Shown here in pieces: positions 17,482 through 25,638 of a stretch of 64,000 nt of DNA. The notes under the pieces were generated by a model, which saw only the letters and a list, made by a program, of their open reading frames with translations, did no database searches and was not told the origin of the DNA. The DNA is from Leptospira licerasiae serovar Varillal str. VAR 010 (lineage in GTDB: Bacteria; Spirochaetota; Leptospiria; Leptospirales; Leptospiraceae). The stretch is from positions 868,001 to 932,000 of the forward strand of contig NZ_AHOO02000005.1 of the NCBI RefSeq assembly GCF_000244755.1. The letters run 5' to 3'. Within the stretch, counting starts at the first letter, position 1. The number at the start of each line of letters is the position of its first letter. Both the position numbers and the translations under genes were made by a program.

Positions 17482-18711
17482 TCAAAAATTCGGAAGATTC
17501 TTATAAACCTCGAATAATCTTTCTATTCCTAACTTTGTCTCTTCTTCCGAGGCGTTGGAGAAGTTCCAGCGAAGATGATTTCTTTCCGGCTTACCGACAA
17601 AGAAGGATGATCCCGGAACTGTAGCGAGTCCCTTCTCTAAACATTTTTGGAAGAGTAGATCCGTGTTGATCTCTTGCGGGAACTCCAACCAATAGAATAG
17701 CCCACCCTTAGAAATTTGTAATGGAATTGAGTCTCCAAAATTATTCTTTAAATAAGAAAATGTATGAATCGCTTTTTTTCCATAAACACTTCGGATCAAA
17801 GATAAATGTTCTTCATACTTAGAAGAAGATACAAATCCGTACACTAATTCCTGATTCAAAGTCGGAGAATGTAAATCCATCGATTGTTTTTGTACGATCA
17901 GATCTTTCAGGATTCTTTTGGGTGCCTTGATCCATCCTACTCTCAATGCAGGCGCAAGTGTTTTGGAGAATGTTCCGATAGAGATAGTATGTTCCGGACC
18001 TAACTCACATAAAGAAACCGGAAGTTCTTCTTCGAAGTATAATTCTCTGTAAGCGGTGTCTTCTAAGATCGGAACCTCGTTTTCTAAAAGTAATTTCGAT
18101 ATGGAATTTCTAATCTCTAAAGAATATGAATATGCGGAAGGATTTTGGAAATCAGGGATGCAGTAAAAAAATTTAGGTTTTTCAGCGGAATTTCTCAACG
18201 CGTATTTTAATTCTTCAATATCGGGGCCTTCTTCCGTATAATTGATACCTAGGAAAGAAGGCGCATATGAGGAGAATACTTGGACAGCACCTAAATAACT
18301 CGGCCTTTCTAAAAGAATAGTAGAACCTTCTTCTATAAAGTAACGACTGAGAAGATCCAATGCTTGTTGGGAACCTGCGGTCAAAAGAATTTCATCCGCA
18401 TTAGAACCGGGATAGTATCTTTCCGCAATCCAGGCACGTAAGTCGAAATGTCCCTGCGTATCAGCGTATTGGAATAGTTTTGAACCTTTTTTAGAAACGG
18501 ATGTTTCGAAAATATTCCTTAGATCTTGGATAGGGAATAATGAATCGTCCGGAAGCCCTCCCGCGAAAGAGATCATTCCCGGAGTATCGATTACCTTTAA
18601 GATATCTCTGGTCACGGACGCAGGCGTTCGTTCAGTCCTTGTCGAAGGTCTGAAAATTTCGGAGCTATTTTCTAGAATTAACTTGCCCATCTTCTTATTC
18701 TGTTTATACAT
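17482..18711 (-). CDS. PLP-dependent class I/II aminotransferase
   Basis: 409 residues, fold-type I. The substrate loop is ISFAGGLPDDSLFP, the cofactor region LLTAGSQQALDLLSR, an Asn/Pro pair in PDFQNPSAYS, and the PLP lysine in GTFSKTLAPALRVGW. It resembles the group that includes 2-aminoadipate and aromatic or branched-chain aminotransferases, so the substrate is not fixed. A second in-frame ATG is at 18690; neither start has a clear ribosome-binding site. It is divergent from a MocR regulator (38 nt between starts), whose own aminotransferase-like domain is related. That layout implies the regulator controls this gene. Confidence 0.85.
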   Translation of the reverse strand: MYKQNKKMGKLILENSSEIFRPSTRTERTPASVTRDILKVIDTPGMISFAGGLPDDSLFPIQDLRNIFETSVSKKGSKLFQYADTQGHFDLRAWIAERYYPGSNADEILLTAGSQQALDLLSRYFIEEGSTILLERPSYLGAVQVFSSYAPSFLGINYTEEGPDIEELKYALRNSAEKPKFFYCIPDFQNPSAYSYSLEIRNSISKLLLENEVPILEDTAYRELYFEEELPVSLCELGPEHTISIGTFSKTLAPALRVGWIKAPKRILKDLIVQKQSMDLHSPTLNQELVYGFVSSSKYEEHLSLIRSVYGKKAIHTFSYLKNNFGDSIPLQISKGGLFYWLEFPQEINTDLLFQKCLEKGLATVPGSSFFVGKPERNHLRWNFSNASEEETKLGIERLFEVYKNLPNF

Positions 18712-18726
18712 TAAATTGAGATTACC

Positions 18727-18764
18727 ATACAGATACAGAAATTGTTTTTATGACCAATACAGAT
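18727..18764. promoter_or_regulatory. ATACAG direct repeats, candidate MocR operator
   Basis: ATACAGAT at 18727-18734, ATACAGAA at 18733-18740 and ATACAGAT at 18757-18764; the outer two are preceded by ACC/ACCA and are 30 bp apart. They occupy the divergent gap and the first codons of the regulator gene. Directly repeated sites are typical of MocR/GntR-type regulators. Confidence 0.45.
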
Positions 18765-20174
18765 CGACTTATTACTAAATATTCTAAGATCGCAAACTCT
18801 CTGATCGGTAGGATAGAATCCGGAGAATTTCCTCCGGGTTCCAAATTACCTTCTCTTCGAAAAATCTGTTTATTTGAAGAGTGTAATCTTTCCACTGCCG
18901 TCGAGGCTTTTGGTATCCTTCAAGAGAGAGGTTTTATCAGCGGAAGAGAAAGATCCGGATATTTTGTTCTTCCTCGGCCTGAGTTATATCCAAAATATAA
19001 ATTGGAAAAGCCTGTAAGAGTTCCGAATCCTTCTGTTCCGGAAGAGGTAAGTTCTTTGATGTCCGAACTTGCAGATCCCGGTTTTATTCCTTTTGGCGCG
19101 GCGGTCCCCGATCCTCAATTTTTGCCGTATTCTTCTTTGCAAAAAGCGTATAAGAAATCCTTAAAGGATTCTCAAGTTTATAAATATTCGGATGCGGCAG
19201 GAATTTTAGAACTTAGAAAAAAGATCGCGATCCGTTCTTCCGGTAAGGAGAGAAGAGTTCGTTCTGACGAAGTGTTCATCACTTTAGGTTGCTCCGAGGC
19301 GGCATTTTTGGCGTTGAGCCTTTCCACAAAACCGGGTGACAAAGTTGCGGTGGAGAGTCCTCTTCATTTTGTTTTGTACCAAATTCTTTCCGAATTAAAA
19401 TTAAAAGCGATCGAGATCCCTACGGATCCTTTTACGGGTCTTGATCTTCAATCTTATATTTCCGTAATAAAGAAAGAATCTCCTAAGTTTCTCATAACCA
19501 TTCCTACTTTTTCAAATCCAACCGGAAGCCTTATGCCTTTGGGCTCCAAAAGGGAACTTCTAAAAATCTCTTCTAAATACGGCGTAAAAATTCTAGAGGA
19601 CGATATCTACGGGGACTTGCAGCATAACGGGGGTATTCGTCCTCCTTCTCTTTTGTCTTTGGATACGGAAGGGATCGTAACTCAGGTTTCTTCTCTTTCT
19701 AAATCCGTGAATCCAGGTCTTAGAATCGGTTGGATGATCAGTGATCAAATTAAAGTGGAGAATGCTAGGCGGCTTCGTTTGGCTGAGTCGATCTCTTTGC
19801 CTGCGATCCCTCAACTTGCTTCTTCCTATTTTATTGGATCTCTCGCTCATGAAAGACATTTGAGAGAATTTAGACGAAGGTTGGGAGGTTTGGTGCTTTC
19901 TTACGCGGATTCCTTTTTGGAATATTTTCCTAAGGGAACCAAGGTCGCGATTCCGAAAGGAGGATTTCTTCTTTGGATAGAACTTCCTAAAGGTAAAGAT
20001 TCTAGAGTTCTTAGATTCCAAGCGGCGAAAAAGAAGATCAGTATAGTTCCGGGTAATCTTTTCTCTCTTTCCGGAAAGTATGTGAATAATTTCCGGATCA
20101 ATGCAGGAATTCTTATGGGACCCAAAGTGATCTCCGCCATCCAGACACTCGGAAAAATCGCAAAAGAAATTTAG
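18750..20174 (+). CDS. MocR-type transcriptional regulator (GntR winged helix + aminotransferase domain)
   Basis: 474 residues. Residues about 8-75 form a GntR winged helix (KIANSLIGRIESGEFPPGSKLPSLRKI...STAVEAFGILQERGFI). Residues about 100-470 form a class I aminotransferase-like domain with the PLP lysine in SSLSKSVNPGLRIGW. In this family the aminotransferase part senses PLP or an amino compound rather than catalysing. The neighbour on the opposite strand is an aminotransferase gene, the most likely target. The gene downstream (DUF2804) begins 42 nt after the stop and could be co-transcribed. Confidence 0.9.
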   Translation: MTNTDRLITKYSKIANSLIGRIESGEFPPGSKLPSLRKICLFEECNLSTAVEAFGILQERGFISGRERSGYFVLPRPELYPKYKLEKPVRVPNPSVPEEVSSLMSELADPGFIPFGAAVPDPQFLPYSSLQKAYKKSLKDSQVYKYSDAAGILELRKKIAIRSSGKERRVRSDEVFITLGCSEAAFLALSLSTKPGDKVAVESPLHFVLYQILSELKLKAIEIPTDPFTGLDLQSYISVIKKESPKFLITIPTFSNPTGSLMPLGSKRELLKISSKYGVKILEDDIYGDLQHNGGIRPPSLLSLDTEGIVTQVSSLSKSVNPGLRIGWMISDQIKVENARRLRLAESISLPAIPQLASSYFIGSLAHERHLREFRRRLGGLVLSYADSFLEYFPKGTKVAIPKGGFLLWIELPKGKDSRVLRFQAAKKKISIVPGNLFSLSGKYVNNFRINAGILMGPKVISAIQTLGKIAKEI

Positions 20175-20216
20175 ATTGTGAGTCGGTACAGGCTCCAAGT
20201 ATTGTCTATTGCGACC

Positions 20217-21236
20217 ATGAATTTAGAAACAGAAATCCAACAACCTACCATTTTATGCGACCCTTCCGGTAAAGTGAATCGGAATGCGATCGGCTGGTCC
20301 AAAACTCCCTTACACAGATGTAATGTAAAAGGCCACTGGCTTCGTAAGAAAAAATGGAATTATTGGTGCTTTTATGATCAAAACTTTTTGGCTTCTTTCA
20401 CTGTTTCGGATATCGATTACGCAGGTGTGATCTTTTGTTATTGGTTGGATAGAAGGACCGGAGAATTCCAGGAAGCGACCGTAATCACTCCTTTCGGCAA
20501 AGGTACCATGCTTGGACAAACCGTTTCCAGCAACGCTCGTTACGAAGGTAAAGAAGGGTTTCTGGATTTCCAGATGGACGAAGACGGAAATTACAAGATC
20601 AAAGTGGACTTTCTGAAAGGAACACGCAAATCCATCCAAGCCGATCTTACATTACAAGTTCCTAATCAATGGGAAAGCCTGAACGTTGTGGTACCTTGGA
20701 CTCGAAATCGTTTTCAATTTACACATAAATTATTCGGATTGGGGGCAAAGGGAAAAGTTACAACTGCTTCTAAATCTTACGAGTTCAATCCTAAGGATTC
20801 GTTCGGAGTTCTGGATTATGGAAGAGGTGTTTGGCCTTATTTTAGCAAATGGAACTGGGCATCTATGTCTTATCGTCCGGGTGGGAACGAAGTTTATGGA
20901 GTGAACTTGGGGGCAGGTTGGACCGACGACACCGGGACTACCGAAAATGCTCTTTTGATCAACGGTAGAATTTATAAAATTCCTTCCGTGATCGCTTTCG
21001 AATTCGATAAAAAAGATCCTAAAAAACCTTGGATGATCTATTCCAAGGAAAGTAAAGCGGTGGAACTAGTGTTTACTCCCGATTTTCACAGAAAGGCGTA
21101 TTCTAATATGGGTTTAATCTCTTCTAAAGTAAATCAGATGATCGGAAGTTTTGATGGCGTTTTCCGAATAGGTAAAAGTGAATTTAGGATTGAAGGTGGA
21201 CAAGGCTGGGCAGAAGATCATATCGCTCGCTGGTAG
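20217..21236 (+). CDS. DUF2804 domain protein
   Basis: 339 residues from the ATG at 20217 (MNLETEIQQPTILCDPSGKVNRNAIGWSK). The frame opens earlier at a GTG (20178), but the family start fits the ATG; no strong Shine-Dalgarno is seen for either. Family features: the opening P-x-L-C-D-x-x-G-x-x-N segment, the GHWLRKKKWNYWCFYDQNF block and the late GWTDDTGTTENALLINGR block. The protein looks beta-rich and soluble, with no signal peptide. Function unknown. It ends 6 nt before the PPK2 gene, so the two share a transcript. Confidence 0.75.
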   Translation: MNLETEIQQPTILCDPSGKVNRNAIGWSKTPLHRCNVKGHWLRKKKWNYWCFYDQNFLASFTVSDIDYAGVIFCYWLDRRTGEFQEATVITPFGKGTMLGQTVSSNARYEGKEGFLDFQMDEDGNYKIKVDFLKGTRKSIQADLTLQVPNQWESLNVVVPWTRNRFQFTHKLFGLGAKGKVTTASKSYEFNPKDSFGVLDYGRGVWPYFSKWNWASMSYRPGGNEVYGVNLGAGWTDDTGTTENALLINGRIYKIPSVIAFEFDKKDPKKPWMIYSKESKAVELVFTPDFHRKAYSNMGLISSKVNQMIGSFDGVFRIGKSEFRIEGGQGWAEDHIARW

Positions 21237-21242
21237 GTTAGA

Positions 21243-22001
21243 ATGATCCAACTTTCCGAATACTCAACAGAACCGGACAAGGACCTTTCCAAAGAAAAAG
21301 CGGAAGAACTTCGTCTTACGGAATTGGCAAGGATAGAAGAGTTACAGATCCGTCTTTTCGCTAGTAAAAAGAAATCCTTGCTCATCATTCTACAAGGAAT
21401 GGATGCTTCCGGAAAAGACGGAACGGTCAAAAAACTTTTTTCGGTTTTAAATCCTTTGGGCTGTACTTGTAAAGCTTGGAAAGCGCCCACTCCGGAAGAA
21501 TTGAGTCGAGATTTTCTCTGGAGGATCCACAAGGAACTTCCTCAAAAGGGTTGGATCCAAATTTTCAATCGTTCCCACTACGAGGATATCTTGGTGCCTT
21601 TTGTTTCCGAGAGTCTATCCAAGGATAAGCTCAAAGAAAGATTAGAGTTCATTGATTCATTCGAGGAATTTGTATCAAAAGAAAACCAGACCCATATTCT
21701 GAAATTCTTCCTGCATATCTCTCGAGAGGAGCAGATCAAGAGAATAGAAGAAAGATTATCCAATCCGGAAAAGAATTGGAAGTTCGATCCAAGCGATCTA
21801 GAAGCTCATAAAAACTTCAAAAAGTATCTAGGAGCTTACGAATGGATATTTTCCCATTCTAAGGATCGTTTTCCTTGGGTGGTCGTTCCTTCCGACAAAA
21901 AATGGTACAGGGATTATCTAATCGCTAAGTATGTTCGTAAAGAATTGGAGAATATGGATCTCAAATATCCTAAGTTGGAAGTTCAACCGGGCGGAACCTA
22001 G
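21243..22001 (+). CDS. polyphosphate kinase 2 family protein
   Basis: 252 residues, single PPK2 domain. Walker A is [14 protein letters not shown], Walker B-like [10 protein letters not shown], and lid residues are near the [12 protein letters not shown] segment. PPK2 enzymes use inorganic polyphosphate to phosphorylate nucleotides (AMP, ADP or GDP, depending on class). Which class this is cannot be settled by eye. It is 6 nt after the DUF2804 gene and is followed by a separately promoted phasin-like gene, which puts polyphosphate metabolism next to a candidate storage-granule protein. Confidence 0.9.
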   Translation: MIQLSEYSTEPDKDLSKEKAEELRLTELARIEELQIRLFASKKKSLLIILQGMDASGKDGTVKKLFSVLNPLGCTCKAWKAPTPEELSRDFLWRIHKELPQKGWIQIFNRSHYEDILVPFVSESLSKDKLKERLEFIDSFEEFVSKENQTHILKFFLHISREEQIKRIEERLSNPEKNWKFDPSDLEAHKNFKKYLGAYEWIFSHSKDRFPWVVVPSDKKWYRDYLIAKYVRKELENMDLKYPKLEVQPGGT

Positions 22002-22046
22002 GCCGACTTCTTTTTCATTTTTTTCCAAATTTTTGTAATTTAGAGG

Positions 22047-22094
22047 TTGACCTCTTTGGTGCGGTGCAATATGAATGGTTTGTGCGCTGCACCA
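22047..22094 (+). promoter_or_regulatory. promoter with two tandem operators for phasin-like gene 2
   Basis: TTGACC (22047-22052), 17 nt, TATGAA (22070-22075). Operator 1 is GTGC-GGT-GCAA (22059-22069), operator 2 TTGTGC-GCT-GCACCA (22080-22094). Offsets from the -35 (12 and 33) are identical to those at 16948-16995, although much of the flanking sequence differs. Confidence 0.65.
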
Positions 22095-22120
22095 AAATTG
22101 CGGCGAAACAGGAGAGAAAA

Positions 22121-22492
22121 ATGGAAAAACAACTGTTGGACATTCTTAACGCCGGAATCGGACTTTTGAAATCTGGACAAGAAGGATTAGACAAAGCGAA
22201 AGTAGATTTGGAAAAAACCTACGGAGAATTAGTAGCTAAAGGCGCTGCAGACAATTCTGAAGGTTCCGTAAAAATTCGCGAAACAGTGGATAAACTTTTG
22301 AACGAAATCAAAGAAGTTTCTACCGTTGCTGGCAAAAACTACGAAGAAACTCGTGGCAAAATCGTTGAGAAGTACAATCAAATCTCCGAAGAGATCAAAA
22401 AACGCGTTCCGGAAGGACAATTGGATGCTGTTAAAGCTAAATTGACCGAAGTAGCTGAAACCATCAAAGCTACTGCAAAAGGAAAAGCTTAA
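22121..22492 (+). CDS. phasin-like (phasin-related domain) protein 2
   Basis: 123 residues from the ATG at 22121, with GGAG 6 nt upstream. Long amphipathic helix ([20 protein letters not shown]...) ending in a Lys/Ala tail (KATAKGKA). Paralogue of the product at 17017-17397, with matching helical register and the same promoter-operator layout. A candidate surface protein of storage granules. It may instead be a general small helical stress protein, as phasin-like proteins in organisms without PHA are. Confidence 0.8.
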   Translation: MEKQLLDILNAGIGLLKSGQEGLDKAKVDLEKTYGELVAKGAADNSEGSVKIRETVDKLLNEIKEVSTVAGKNYEETRGKIVEKYNQISEEIKKRVPEGQLDAVKAKLTEVAETIKATAKGKA

Positions 22493-22502
22493 TTTCCGAC
22501 CG

Positions 22503-22537
22503 AGCGGGCGAAGGGAGACCTCGCCTGCTAATTTCTT
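22503..22537 (+). terminator. hairpin terminator of phasin-like gene 2
   Basis: AGCGGGCGA (22503-22511), a 9-nt loop, TCGCCTGCT (22521-22529); 9-bp stem with one G-U pair, then AATTTCTTT. Confidence 0.65.
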
Positions 22538-22594
22538 TCCCTTCCTCATTTTCCACTGCTTGACATTTTCTTTTTTCGGGTGTCTTTGCTAGGG

Positions 22595-23413
22595 ATGTTC
22601 TCACCAAAAAAACCGGTCTCACCGTTTTTTCCGATCTTATTTATCCTTCTTCTGAGTATCTTATCTTCGGAGGGTTGGACCCAAACTACGGAACCTTCTC
22701 CGGATAAAACTATAGAGCAAAAACCCAGTCCTATGAATGGACTTCCTCCTGAAAAAACTCCAACCGGACCGAGCCAACCGGAACTGAGGGAAAAATTTAA
22801 GAACCAAATCAGCGGTTTTGCATTTGGCCGATCCGAAAAATATTATTCTTTTCAGATCGCCAGAATGTTGGATTCACAATGGGCAATCGGACTTAACGGT
22901 TACACTAACTCTTATGTGAATCGTTTTGATAACGATACGGCATATTCTTATTTTCTTCCTCCTCATGATTTTTATGGGAGATTGAGAAATCATCAAGAGA
23001 AGTATTGGGGAGGAGCGTTCTTTGTCCAAAGGTTCATTGCAGATTCTCCCTTTTTTGTTTCTTTTTGGTTAGGAAGGGAACATTACCAAAAGAACCAAAC
23101 TGCTCTTTATTGGGAATCCGCCGGTAACACGTATCGTTTCGAAAAGGATTCTTATAGTTCCGGTCCAAGGAATTACGCGGGCTTCGGTGTAGGATTCAGA
23201 TTTCAAACTACATCCGGTCTGTTTTTCGGCTGGGAAGGTGTATGGAGTTGGTATTCTCCTTATCATAATTCATTCTCCGTTTCCGATCTGTATTATTCGG
23301 ATAGGACTGCAAGTATCGGAGATCTATTATACAGAAAATACGCGTATCAGAATTCCGAAAGATTGCCAGGCTCTAGCTTCGGTCTGAATCTTTTTGTGGG
23401 TTGGGCTTTCTAA
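22595..23413 (+). CDS. outer-membrane beta-barrel-like exported protein
   Basis: 272 residues from the ATG at 22595. N-terminal signal peptide (MFSPKKPVSPFFPILFILLLSILSSEGW), then a Pro/Thr-rich linker, then about 200 residues dense in alternating Tyr/Phe/Trp/Gly segments, ending in Phe (LFVGWAF), as outer-membrane barrels do. No lipobox. The frame is also open from a GTG at 22580. A consensus TTGACA at 22560-22565 is close, so the leader would be very short if that is the -35. It overlaps the next gene by 1 nt, so it is coupled with the GDPD gene. No family recognised. Confidence 0.65.
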   Translation: MFSPKKPVSPFFPILFILLLSILSSEGWTQTTEPSPDKTIEQKPSPMNGLPPEKTPTGPSQPELREKFKNQISGFAFGRSEKYYSFQIARMLDSQWAIGLNGYTNSYVNRFDNDTAYSYFLPPHDFYGRLRNHQEKYWGGAFFVQRFIADSPFFVSFWLGREHYQKNQTALYWESAGNTYRFEKDSYSSGPRNYAGFGVGFRFQTTSGLFFGWEGVWSWYSPYHNSFSVSDLYYSDRTASIGDLLYRKYAYQNSERLPGSSFGLNLFVGWAF

Positions 23414-24180
23414 TGGATTTTGATCCGTTCGTTCTCCCTAAACCTTGGGTGATCGCTCATAGAGGAGATAGCGGAGAATATCCTGAAAACACAATGAGCT
23501 CTTTCCGAAATGCCGTGGAACTCAAAGCGGATTGGATAGAGTTGGATATCATCCATTCTTCCGATGGAAAGATAGTAGTCATTCACGATGATACTTTGGA
23601 TAGGACTACGAATCAAAAAGGAGAAGTGAAACTTCTTCCATTTAATACGATCCGCAAAGCGGATGCAGGCTCTTGGAAAGATCCAAGATTTAAAGGGGAG
23701 AAGGTCCCGGATCTTTGGGAGGTCTGGGATTATTTAAAGTCTAAGAATATCGGATTGAATGTGGAGATTAAATCAGGCGCCTACGAAGAGATCCCGATCG
23801 ATACTCCGATTGAACAGGAATTGATAGACTACACTAAACAAAATTCTCTTTTTCATAAATCATTATTCTCTTCTTTCTGTTGGGAATCATTAGCGCGTAT
23901 TCGGGAGTTATCCGTAGACGCAAAACTTGGCATCTTGATCGGAGAAGAAACTTCCTCTTGGATGGAAGCATTGGAACTCGGTTTTAGATTGAATGCATTT
24001 AGTTTGAATCTTTCCGCAAGAGGTCTGGATAAAGAAACTGTTTCGAAGATTCAAAAAGAAGGATTTAACGTTTTGGTTTATACGCTGAATACGGAAGAAG
24101 AACTGAAGTTCGGAATAGATCTAGGGGTAGACGGGATCTTTACGAATTTTCCAAAAAGAATGAGATCCTTGCTTACTTGA
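23413..24180 (+). CDS. glycerophosphodiester phosphodiesterase
   Basis: 255 residues, GDPD TIM-barrel. Motif 1 is IAHRGDSGEYPENTMSSF, with metal ligands continuing in IELDIIHSSDGKIVVIHDDTLDRTT; a late VYTLNTEEELKFGIDLGVDGIFTNFP closes the barrel. It hydrolyses glycerophosphodiesters to glycerol-3-phosphate and an alcohol. No signal peptide, so it is probably cytosolic. The ATG shares one base with the preceding stop (TAATG). Its last 8 nt overlap the convergent lipoprotein gene. Confidence 0.92.
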   Translation: MDFDPFVLPKPWVIAHRGDSGEYPENTMSSFRNAVELKADWIELDIIHSSDGKIVVIHDDTLDRTTNQKGEVKLLPFNTIRKADAGSWKDPRFKGEKVPDLWEVWDYLKSKNIGLNVEIKSGAYEEIPIDTPIEQELIDYTKQNSLFHKSLFSSFCWESLARIRELSVDAKLGILIGEETSSWMEALELGFRLNAFSLNLSARGLDKETVSKIQKEGFNVLVYTLNTEEELKFGIDLGVDGIFTNFPKRMRSLLT

Positions 24181-24772
24181 TCTCTATTCTTGCAAATTGA
24201 TCCAGCTCAACCTGCCAATGCTCTATCATATTTTTTAAAACTGTTACTACCTTTTCGGAAGGAACATCATAATTGTCGGAGGAGAATGCGTCGGTCTCTT
24301 TAAAGCCGGTTACATTCTTCAAGTCTTCGCCTTCCGCTCTGAATCTATAGATCTCAAATTCTTCTGCGCCTCTTGCTTCTCCGTTTTTAATGAAGAAAGG
24401 TTTGATCAGGCTCATTCTATATTTTCCAAAACGAAATCCCTGTAAAGATTGCAGGAATTTATAAGTTCCAAGAGCTAATTCCAACTTCATATGATCTGAG
24501 TATTTTTCAGAGCCCAGGAATGTGAGTGCGGAAGTTCCTCCGAATCCTAAATAGACTTCGAATTTAGTTCCCTTCTCGTCTTGTACTTTGACTAGATCGA
24601 TTTCTTTTAACCTTTCGCCGAATAAGGAAAATGCTGCCATTTTGATCTTTTCCTCTTCGCTTAACTGCGCGTCGGAAAGTATCGTTTTTACTTTCTCTTT
24701 AGGTGATTTAGAGCAATAGGATAAATGGGAGAACGCCAGAAAGATGAATAATATGTGAACGATTGTTTTCAT
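24173..24772 (-). CDS. putative lipoprotein
   Basis: 199 residues. N terminus MKTIVHILFIFLAFSHLSYC has a hydrophobic core ending in a spirochaete-type lipobox (Ser-Tyr-Cys at 18-20), so it should be lipidated and anchored in the envelope. The mature part is charged, with a beta-rich middle and a helical end. No domain recognised. The stop lies inside the coding end of the GDPD gene on the other strand (8-nt tail overlap). Confidence 0.7.
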   Translation of the reverse strand: MKTIVHILFIFLAFSHLSYCSKSPKEKVKTILSDAQLSEEEKIKMAAFSLFGERLKEIDLVKVQDEKGTKFEVYLGFGGTSALTFLGSEKYSDHMKLELALGTYKFLQSLQGFRFGKYRMSLIKPFFIKNGEARGAEEFEIYRFRAEGEDLKNVTGFKETDAFSSDNYDVPSEKVVTVLKNMIEHWQVELDQFARIEIK

Positions 24773-24991
24773 AAAAATTCTAAAACCGATCTGCCAAATA
24801 ATATGACTGATTTTTTAAAAAAAATCTATCGTTAAAAATGCAATTTTGGCGTTCAAGCCTTCAAGTAACGATTTTTTAGAGGAGTTAATTTCTATCGCCT
24901 TTATCCCTTAAGGCTCGGCTTTTCATCGTTAGTCTAAATCTTTTCGTTCCGTTTATAATCACCTAATCTGATCTCCGTTATATGTCAGAGC

Positions 24992-25011
24992 TATGGAAAT
25001 AAATTTCCATA
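24992..25011. repeat. inverted repeat TATGGAAAT-AA-ATTTCCATA
   Basis: Perfect 9-bp arms with a 2-nt centre, 33 nt before the TTGACT at 25044. A plausible upstream operator, or part of the lipoprotein gene's far-upstream region. Confidence 0.45.
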
Positions 25012-25043
25012 TTTATTGAGAATTGATGTAAAACGACCTAACG

Positions 25044-25072
25044 TTGACTTGAGGGAAATAATCGATTATTTT
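25044..25072 (+). promoter_or_regulatory. promoter overlapped by a 16-bp perfect palindrome
   Basis: TTGACT (25044-25049), 17 nt, TATTTT (25067-25072). AAATAATCGATTATTT (25056-25071) is an exact palindrome covering the spacer and -10, as expected of a repressor site. It drives the small protein at 25244 through a leader of about 165 nt. Confidence 0.5.
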
Positions 25073-25243
25073 AATTGTTAATCGTTAGCCGAAACAGGTA
25101 GCCCCCCAGACGAAGAAATTTATTAAAAAAACAGCAACCTAATGCGAGTTTTGTCAAAAAATTTTATGCAGTGTTATACGGAAAATTAAAAACACTTTAC
25201 TAACTTTGTTGGAATATAACTGTTGTTACGTCAGTTAACATTT

Positions 25244-25528
25244 ATGAAACCAAAGAAAGTCACTAACGATGATTTGGAAAAGATCATCGCCGGGGTAAAA
25301 ACTCAAGCTGTCGAAGCGATCGGTAATTACCTCTACAAAGGATTTCGGATTCAGGTTAGTAAGTACAACCTGTCTGGGGCGGAGAGGGTTCAGCTCCTTT
25401 ATCAAAGGAGAAGGAAAGAAGGTCTTTGTATCGTCTGCGGCACTAAAGTAGGTAAAAAAAATCCGTCTACTGGCAGGTTGTATCGCCTCTGCGAATTCCA
25501 CCGGAAGAAAATAGATAAAAAAAAGTAA
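25244..25528 (+). CDS. small basic protein with CxxC...CxxH motif
   Basis: 94 residues from the ATG at 25244 (MKPKKVTNDDLEKIIAGVKT); a TTG at 25223 would add seven residues. Helical N-terminal part, then RRRKEGLCIVCGTKVGKKNP...LCEFHRKKIDKKK: C-x2-C and C-x2-H about 20 residues apart, with many Arg/Lys. It looks like a compact zinc finger that binds nucleic acid. No named family recognised. The palindromic promoter suggests it is controlled, and a protein of this size could be the autoregulator. Confidence 0.6.
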   Translation: MKPKKVTNDDLEKIIAGVKTQAVEAIGNYLYKGFRIQVSKYNLSGAERVQLLYQRRRKEGLCIVCGTKVGKKNPSTGRLYRLCEFHRKKIDKKK

Positions 25529-25533
25529 TTCAT

Positions 25534-25603
25534 AAAATCCGGAAAACGACTGATAATCTATATAGAGCTTAGCTCTGGTAGGTACTCTTGTTTTCCGGAT
25601 TTT
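25534..25603 (+). terminator. long inverted repeat with nested hairpin
   Basis: AAAATCCGGAAAAC (25534-25547) pairs exactly with GTTTTCCGGATTTT (25590-25603); inside is AGAGCT-T-AGCTCT (25564-25576). The T-rich ATTTT follows. It is 6 nt after the stop of the small zinc-finger gene, so it most likely ends that transcript, though the 14-bp arms and inner hairpin are larger than needed. Confidence 0.6.
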
Positions 25604-25638
25604 ATTTTAAGGGCATACATTCTCCTTTTTTCTTGAAC

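Larger units (their letters stand above)
24773..25243. other. 471-nt intergenic region with palindromes and a promoter
   Basis: A/T-rich, with no gene found. It holds TATGGAAAT-AA-ATTTCCATA (24992-25011), a promoter with overlapping palindrome (25044-25072) and then about 165 nt of leader before the ATG at 25244. The leader includes a C-rich patch (GGTAGCCCCCCAG, near 25098-25110). I could not match it to a riboswitch class. Confidence 0.5.

Noticed and set aside
25079..25243. Known riboswitch in the long leader
   Set aside because: I compared by eye with TPP, SAM, cobalamin, FMN and c-di-GMP signatures and saw no match; this does not exclude a new class.
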